Origin: Sternotherus odoratus | Lineage: Eukaryota; Chordata; Testudines; Kinosternidae | Length of the DNA: 64,000 bases | Assembly: GCA_032164245.1 (NCBI GenBank) | Contig: JAVMKO010000043.1 | Span: forward strand, 649,134 to 713,133 | Reading direction: 5' to 3' | Part shown: positions 52,571 through 64,000 of the stretch, one piece after another | Layout: every line of letters starts with the position of its first letter | How positions within the stretch are numbered: position 1 is the stretch's first letter | Translations under genes and position numbers: made by a program | Notes under the pieces: generated by a model | What the model saw: only the letters and a program-made list of their open reading frames with translations | What the model was told of the DNA's origin: nothing | Databases searched by the model: none

Positions 52571-54679
52571 CGGGGAGCCAGTACAAGGAAGCCAGCCGGG
52601 ATGACGAAAAGCGAGGGGGGAGGGGCCCCCTGCCCTGCACCGCTGGGTGCCCTCCCTGCCCCGGCAGCTACAGCCAGCTGAGAGCACATGGGTTGCGCCC
52701 CTCGCTGCTCGGGGGGGGGAGCGGCAGATTTCCCCAGGATTTGGCGGGTGCAGATGCCCCCAGCGGTGCGGGGGCTCGGACGTTACCCCGGGGGCGAGTT
52801 TGGGGCAGAGGCGCCGCTGGCTGAAATCCCCCGGGCTTTGTACAGAGAGGAGAGAGAGATTATATTTACAGAGACAGATTCTATATAGAAACTATGTATC
52901 TGGGGGGGGAATTTCCGCGTCCCCAGCCGCGGCTCCGGAGCCGTCCGCGTCGGACCCGGGGGGCAGGGCCAGTCGGGGGTCCCTCTGAAACCAGACAGGC
53001 CTCCTGTCCCGGCCGCAGTTCCCGGCAGGGCTGAGGAGGGTTCAGGTTGGTAACCCATGGGGAAGGGGGGTGGGCAGGGATTTTGAGGGGGGGGTGTTAC
53101 GGTTTCTGTCCCATGGGAGGGGAGTGTAGGGACTTGGACTAACTGATCAGGATGATTTGCGGGAGATGGGGGGGGGGGGCCTTAAAGTCCCATTAAAATC
53201 TGGACCGTACAGGGTGGAAAATGTGAAGGTTCTGTGGACTATTCTAATCCCCCCCCCCCCCCCGACTCTGACTTCAGGAAGGGGGGGCTGGTGTTGAATT
53301 CCCATCCCAGCCGTGCGACTCCTCCCCTGAATTGCCCCGTGCCACGCGTGGTCCTGGCATCCTTCATTTTCTGAGCACGTCACGTCCCTTGTAGCCCCCA
53401 TCTCGAAGCTTTAGCTACTCGGGGCCGGGGGGATGGGAGGGAACCTGCCGGCCCCCTTTGTTTGATCGGGAGCACTGAGCCCCGTTCACCCGACTGATTC
53501 GCCAGCAAAGACTCCGGGAGACTCTCCGGCCTCGGATGACTCGCGCTTTCAAACCCCTGCCGATTCGGAATCCACCGCTCGGAAGATGCCGCCCGCGGCC
53601 GCTCGTCGGCAGAGCGATCTTCGACACCCCCCCCCCCCCCCCCCGAGCCGGCAGCCTGGATTCTTTTATTACTCTAACCGTGTTTCAAAGTCAGGCGTCT
53701 CCGAATGTGTGGAGATCTGCGAATCGCGAAGGTGTTCGTCTGAAGCTTTAGGGACAGAGGCCTGCGTTGCAATCCTTTTTATTACTGGAATAACCCTCCC
53801 TTTGCGGGCGGGGGGTCTGATTTGAAGGACACTCGGCATTTTACAGAACTTATCCCAATTCTGTGCAGCCATTTTCCCCTCTGAAATCTGGAAAACAACC
53901 TGCAAACAGCCTCCCGAACTCCCTCCGCTAAGCGGCCGGGGGAAATTCTGAAACGCATCCACCAGTCATTGGTGCTTTGGAAGATTGGTAGGTTCTGCCG
54001 TCCCAGAGATTTTAAACGTGGAGACACTTTGGGATGCAGGGAAGAGCCGCGGAGAAGGTTTGTGAGGCGTAAGCAGTCCACTGTGTTTGGAAGGGGGGGG
54101 GGCGGATTTTGCTGGAAAATCTTTGGCAGTCCCGGTACTACAGGACTGTTCTTTGGTCTGCTGGCGAGAGGCTGAATGAAAAGCAAGAGGCAGGAGGCTG
54201 GAACCAGACCAATACAACTTGCATGTAAGGGACCAATTCTTCCCCGTCAGGCTGATGAACAGCTGGGACAAACACCCAGTGAAAGTGGCGTCTTCTCCCA
54301 CGCTTGGGGTCTTCCAGTCCAGGCGAGGGTGTGTGAGCCAAGGGACATAGACTCAGTGGGAACACACCAGGCAGTCTCCACTAGATCCGCGGAGTCCCCT
54401 TTCGGATTTACACTGGAAATAAAACTAGGGCAAATCTCAACCTCACATGGGGATTGCAGCTGAGCCAAGTAGGGGCCGCTGGGTTGCTTGGCTTTGCAGA
54501 AGCCCCTTTCTCGGCCCCCTTCTGCAGGTTCCCCGTGCTGGAAATCGCTCGTCCCCTTTGGAAAACCCTGGTCAGTTTCCTCGCCCACCCCCGCCCAGGT
54601 CTGCTTCGGGGGCTCGGTTCCCACCCACGCTGCCTTTCCTGCGGCCGGCGGTGAGAAGATCCCTTTCTTTCCCCCTTGG

Positions 54680-54835
54680 CGGTCGAGGTCAGCAAGGGAG
54701 TGTTGGACGGAGCTTGTCGAAGAACAGCTGAGGAGATGATTTGGGAATCCCGTCGCTGGAGGTTTTTAAGAACAGGTCGCACAAAGCCTGTCAGGGACGG
54801 TCTAGGTTTATTGGGATCCCTGCCGTTGCTGTGGC
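54680..54835 (+). mobile_element. CR1-like LINE tail fragment
   Basis: Contains TGGAGGTTTTTAAGAACAGG and CCTGTCAGGGACGGTCTAGG, as in the 3' region of sauropsid LINEs. Confidence 0.55.
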
Positions 54836-56580
54836 CTGGTGCCACGGGAGTCAGACCTGGAAGCCCCTGTGTTTCCGTGTCCGAGGCCAGAACTAGACTC
54901 TCGGGGTTGGGTTTCACGGAGCCCGAGGCTGGCGTTGGACTGAAGGAGACTGAGTGGATGGCAGGGACTGCAGGAAACCGAGTTAGGCAACATGATGCCA
55001 GCGGGCTTGGACCTTCCACGCACCCCGTCCCGAGTCCCGTCCCCTGCCAGGGCTGGTCCCAGCTGGTTCAGAGAAGGTGGAAAAGCCCCAGACAAACCCA
55101 CCGAAGCCCGGAGTCATGCGTGCGGGAAATGCCTGTCGGCGGGAGCGGCACTCGGCTGGCTGCGGCGTTGTGCCTGGCGACCGAGGGCGGTGGATGCCAA
55201 TGGACAAGGCTGGAGGAGAGGGATTTCCTCCCAGAGTCAGCCCTGCGAGTGAGGGGACACCCCTCCCCCAGCCGTCAGGACTGACTGGTGTGTGCCGGAG
55301 CTCGGCTCGGCCGGGCGTTTCGATGAGCCTGGAACGGATCGGAGGCTCTGGGATTATGCTGCTAAATTTCTCCAGGGGTTTCTTTTCCCTTAGCTGGGTG
55401 AAACACTTTACGACGAGCATGGAGCCTGTCTCCTCCGCTGGTGTCAACGGGGAGTCCCACAGCTGGGGGTCTGACCCCATCGACCCAACGGAGCTGTGAT
55501 TGATGGACCCCAGCTGGGGGTCTGGCCCCACTGACTGCAGTGGCGTTACACCCATGTATCCCTGGTGGGGATCTGGCCCATTGCCCCTCTTTGGGTATTT
55601 AATCCGGGCCTCAGCGAGGAGCCTTTTCCCTTGTGAGCCAGAGAGGGGCGCGTGGGTTCGACCCCAGCCCGGCCCCGCTCCCGGGTTCCTGCTTTCGACT
55701 CCGATCCAGCGAGGCCCACACCGCAGGGGTTTTTTCTTGCTGACTCAAAGCTTTAAAAGAGAACAAAACCCACAAAAGTTCCAACCAACCCACCTGCAGT
55801 TCTCTTGACTTTTAAGCCGCTGGCCTGCCCTGGCCCAGGCTGTGGCTACTGACTTCCTACCTTTGGCCACTCAATCAACTGGCTGATGTAAGCTGGCCGC
55901 TCCAACGTTATTCTCCCCTCTCGTTGGCTTTGTTTTTAAAACGGTGTCTGTGTGAATCGCGTTGACTCTCACGTGATTTCGGTTTCCTCTGTGTGTGTCA
56001 GAACCCTGCCCCCGATCATGTTCTCTTGGATTTTCATTCACCCCCTACCACGGAGAGAGAATGTTCTCGCAAATGAGACAAAACCCATCCTTGGGAATTT
56101 TGTGGCCGGCCCGGGGAAGTTGCTCACACCATGGGTTGTCTTTGTGCCAGGCCGGCGGGGAGGCAAATATCAAGTATGACGGCCCAGCTCCGGCCCCAGC
56201 GTCAGAGAATCTGCGGTCAGATTAGCTGGTCTCTCAAATCCCCCAGCTGCACATAGGAAGCAACTGGGCAATCATGGTTTACCAGTTTGAATCTAGTTAG
56301 CGGAATTCAGTAGAGCCAGGCCGGGGCGCTAGCTGTTTCCTGACCCGTATTTCTGCTAACGAGGCCTGGTCCCCTTTCTGTTCCCCTGGCCTCCCTGCCT
56401 CATGGCGTCTTTCTCCTGGCAGTTTCTTTTGCTGATGATTTAATTTAACTTTTTCAAATCAAACCCCATTGCCCTGCCTGCAGGGTAGAAAATCCATTGG
56501 GTTTATACTGCTAGTTACGGTTAAGGGTTTTTTAAAATCTTTTTTGTTGATGTTAAGAACGTTCCCTCTTACACTTTTGA

Positions 56581-56586
56581 AATAAA
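56581..56586 (+). terminator. Distal AATAAA, possible alternative FAM120C poly(A) signal
   Basis: AATAAA in an AT-rich unique-looking stretch 4.4 kb past the stop codon. Use is unproven. Confidence 0.3.
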
Positions 56587-57461
56587 ATGATTTCGATCTA
56601 TCCATTCCCATATCTATCCAGCCATCCCCATACGCTCTGTCTAATCCCCAGACCCACTTTCTATCTGTCTGTCTCATTTCCCTTTTTGACGATAGCCATA
56701 GCCCTTGTATGTCGCTACAAGCTTTTCTGGATAGAAACTAACGACTAGTGAGACTTTTTGGAAGCAAACCTCTGAAGTCTCAGTTGTGTTTTTTTGGTTC
56801 TTAAATTGTAAGCCAGTAGACTTTCCTTTCCTCACTTTGCGCCCTCCTTCCCCAATCCTTCAAAGAACGCTGAAGGTTTCGGTTTTTGTAACCTTATCTG
56901 CCTAGGCACATATTTTCTCTTCCCAACTTTTAAAATGCTTTTAGCATAAGACCCTAGCGTTTGGGTTTTCTGTTTAAACCCAAAAGTAGCTTTCACTGAA
57001 ATGAGCAGTTGGGTTATTTTCTTCCTTGCGATCTTGTCGATTTCAAGTTGTGTGTTGTTATTTACGAGGGGAAAAAAAATCCAAGTAAGAAATTTCATAG
57101 TTTTTGTTGTTAATTGTATCATTTAAATCCTACCCCCCCCCCCCGTTTTTAAGCTACTGACACATGTTTATTAGTGGATGGATAAATGTTACCTCTACTT
57201 CCCTTGCACCTCAGGCCTAGGACTATAAAAACCCTGTTGTCCCACTAGCCCCAGATCCCACAACCTGCTCCTAGTTTATCCATGTAAGTTGGGACGGGTC
57301 CCGCTTTGGGAGGAAAATTGGCCGTGGGGGGGACGCGTGGGAAGGCTGTGTGGCGGAGGCGAAGCCGCCAGGGGGGATGTCTTTGGGAATGCATTTCGCT
57401 TGGATGGATCTGGGTGCGTGGTACGGTCATCTGTGATCGTGGAGAGAGACTTACAGTACTT

Positions 57462-57467
57462 AATAAA
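57462..57467 (+). terminator. Distal AATAAA followed by T-rich sequence
   Basis: TAATAAAAGTCTATTCTTTT resembles a poly(A) signal with a U-rich downstream element, ahead of the SINE-derived array at 57510. It could be the distal FAM120C end. Confidence 0.35.
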
Positions 57468-57509
57468 AGTCTATTCTTTTAGTAAACCACAGCTCAGCTG
57501 GATTGTTCT

Positions 57510-57581
57510 GCATGGCCACTGAAGGTAGGGGGCTGGGCCCCAGGACTCCTGGGTTCCTTCCCTGGCTCTGGGAGAGGAGAG

Positions 57582-57615
<34 letters not shown>

Positions 57616-57930
57616 TGTCTGGTGGGTTAGAGCAGGGGGGGCTGGGAGCCAGGACTCCTGGGTTCTCTCCCCGGCTCTGGGAGTGGAGTGGGGTCTGGGG
57701 GTTAGAACAGGGGGGGCTGGGAGCCAGGACTCCTGGGTTCTCTCCCTGGCTCTGGGAGTGGAGTGGGGTCTGGGGGTTAGAACAGGGGGCGCTGGGAGCC
57801 AGGACTCCTGGGTTCTCTCCCCGGCTCTGGGAGTGGAGTGGGGTCTGGGGGTTAGAACAGGGGTGGCTGGGAGCCAGGACTCCTGGGTTCTCTCCCTGGC
57901 TCCGGGAGTGGAGTGGGGTGGGGGGGTGGG
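57510..57930 (+). repeat. 75-bp SINE-derived minisatellite upstream of PHF8
   Basis: GCTGGGAGCC recurs at 57641, 57716, 57791 and 57866, with CAGGACTCCTGGGTTCTCTC, CTCTGGGAGTGGAGTGGGGT and CTGGGGGTTAGAACAGG. It is preceded by a GT run and a G run (57586-57615). Confidence 0.95.
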
Positions 57931-57954
57931 GGTCTGGGAGCGACACAATAGTGG

Positions 57955-58345
57955 TCACAGGCCACACCCAAGATGTCGACCAGAGCCCCCTGTAGGGGTG
58001 ACACGTGCCACTCACAAGAGGGCGACGACAGCGACTCGGCGTCAGGGCGGCCGGGGCCGGGTTGGACCGAGCTGCCCTGAATCAAGCCCTGGGTGCGCTC
58101 CTGCCACTCCCAAAATGGCGTATACGTCCTGGTCCCTTCCCACCATGGCGGCCACAGTCTCATGGAAGGCCACTCTCAAGATGGCCGCCACTCTGGCCCG
58201 TGATCGATGCCACATTCAAGATGGCTGGTGTGCCCGGCCGCTCCCCGGTCCAGCATGGCTTCCGCACCCAGTCACGCCACTCCCAAGATGGCCGCATCGC
58301 CCGACCGGGGCCTGGGCCGCTCCCAAGATGGCGCCGGGGCTCCTC
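57955..58345 (+). promoter_or_regulatory. Array of YY1-like motifs upstream of PHF8
   Basis: AAGATGG-type cores occur at about 57970 (AAGATGTCG), 58113 (AAATGGCG), 58143 (CCATGGCGGCC), 58178 (AAGATGGCCGCC), 58218 (AAGATGGCTG), 58285 (AAGATGGCCGC) and 58325 (AAGATGGCGCC). Several are preceded by GCCACTC(C/T)C. YY1 binds AAGATGGCGGC (known). It may be PHF8 promoter sequence or a degenerate tandem repeat; the distance to the start codon is about 0.6 kb. Confidence 0.6.
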
Positions 58346-58356
58346 CCCGTGTTTTG

Positions 58357-58369
58357 AATAAACTTTATT
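58357..58369. other. Overlapping AATAAA signals on both strands
   Basis: AATAAACTTTATT gives AATAAA on the plus strand (58357-58362) and on the minus strand (58364-58369). It lies between the YY1-like array and the G-rich PHF8 flank. Use is unknown. Confidence 0.3.
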
Positions 58370-58439
58370 GGGAGGCCGGAGCCGAAACAGGATCCTGGGG
58401 CCTGGCCAGGCCGAGCGGGACCGGACCGGGCCTGGGGAG

Positions 58440-58700
58440 ACCCCCCAAGCGGGGCCTCGACAGCGGGGCGCCCCCCCCAGCGAGAGGGGGAGGGGAGCGG
58501 GAGGCGGGGAGACCCCCAGCGGGAGGGGGAGGGAGCGGGAGCCCCCCTGAGGGGGAGGGGAGCGGGAGGCGGGAGCCCCCCCAGCGGGAGGGGAGCGGGA
58601 GCCCCCCCCAGCGGGAGGGGAGCGGGAGGCGGGAGCCCCCCGAGGGGGAGGGGAGCGGGAGGCGGGGAGCCCCCCCGGGGTGCAGGAGGGAGGGAGCGAG
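58440..58700. repeat. Purine-rich GGGAGGGG repeat tract in the PHF8 5' flank
   Basis: Repeats of AGCGGGAGGGGGAGGGGAGC and GGGAGCCCCCC units, each about 25-45 bp. Many runs of four or more G on the plus strand could form quadruplexes. It may be 5' UTR or promoter. Confidence 0.7.
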
Positions 58701-58942
58701 CCCCCCTCTCTAGGGCGCGGGGAGGGGAGACCCCCGGGCCGGACTCGCTTGGGGGGGTCCGTGGCCCCAGGGCTGGGCACCCCGAGGGGGTCGGGACCCC
58801 AGTTGGCCCGAGGGGTTTTTTTTTGGGGGGGGGAACTCGGGGGTGCGCCCCCCGGCTGGTCTCAGGGAGGGGGAGGGGCCCCCACGTGCCCCCTGACTGG
58901 CCCTGCGGGGGGGCTCAGTCATTGATTGGGGGGGGGGCAGCC

Positions 58943-64000
<5,058 letters not shown>

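Larger units (their letters stand above)
52162..57500. other. FAM120C 3' UTR and FAM120C-PHF8 intergenic region
   Basis: 52260-52390 has two copies of an AATTAAAGG-ATGG repeat with TACAGC-CCC. C/G runs occur near 52400, 53170, 53250 and 53628. 54680-54830 is a CR1-like tail (GAGGTTTTTAAGAACAGGTC, CTGTCAGGGACGGTCTAGGT). 55930-57490 is more AT-rich and may be distal 3' UTR. No coding exon is recognised. Confidence 0.5.

Noticed and set aside
58823..58942. In-frame extension upstream of the PHF8 ATG
   Set aside because: It has no family similarity and is G-rich; [10 protein letters not shown] is the known start.

Overview
The window is vertebrate nuclear DNA with exon-intron genes. It most likely comes from a turtle, possibly another non-avian sauropsid. 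The reasons are amniote orthologues with conserved exon phases, many turtle-type CR1-like LINE 3' ends, MIR-like tRNA-derived SINE fragments (core 'GGGAGCCAGGACTCCTGGGTTCT'-type, given here only in part), a hAT-type element, high GC and very compact introns as on a microchromosome. The species call is inference; the gene calls rest on protein similarity recognised by eye.

Three protein-coding genes lie head to tail on the plus strand: WNK3 (coding 1627-35266, 23 coding exons), FAM120C (40386-52161, 16 coding exons) and the 5' part of PHF8 (58943 to the window end, 8 complete exons plus the first 4 bases of exon 9). The order and relative orientation match the WNK3-FAM120C-PHF8 block of human Xp11.22, packed here into under 64 kb. 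WNK3 encodes a with-no-lysine kinase that controls cation-chloride cotransporters through SPAK/OSR1. FAM120C encodes a constitutive-coactivator-of-PPARG-like protein. PHF8 encodes a PHD-JmjC histone demethylase. They are neighbours by synteny, not a known pathway.

Layout: 1-1626 is 5' flank with repeat fragments and a possible 5' UTR. 1627-35266 is WNK3; its 7.3-kb intron 1 carries a complete 1.8-kb non-autonomous hAT-like element with an 8-bp target-site duplication. 35267-39600 is WNK3 3' UTR and intergenic sequence. 39630-40260 is the FAM120C promoter region, with nine ZNF143/THAP11-type motifs and three YY1-type motifs. 40386-52161 is FAM120C, and 52162-57500 is its 3' UTR and flank. 57510-58942 holds a SINE-derived minisatellite, a YY1-like motif array and a purine-rich PHF8 5' flank. 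58943-64000 is PHF8.

Most introns carry a tandem repeat. Two patterns stand out. First, in PHF8 introns 5 and 6, and less clearly in intron 7, the tandem unit is the 3' end of the preceding exon with its splice donor and adjoining G-rich intron; in intron 6 this exon end encodes the iron-binding HxD segment of the JmjC domain. Second, FAM120C coding exon 1 holds 12 in-frame copies of a unit whose DNA core (CCCAGCATGC) matches the core of the motif clustered in its own promoter. Coding frame breaks occur in WNK3 exon 10 (three shifts that cancel) and PHF8 exon 8 (one extra C in a C run). All sit at or near G or C runs and are most simply sequencing errors.
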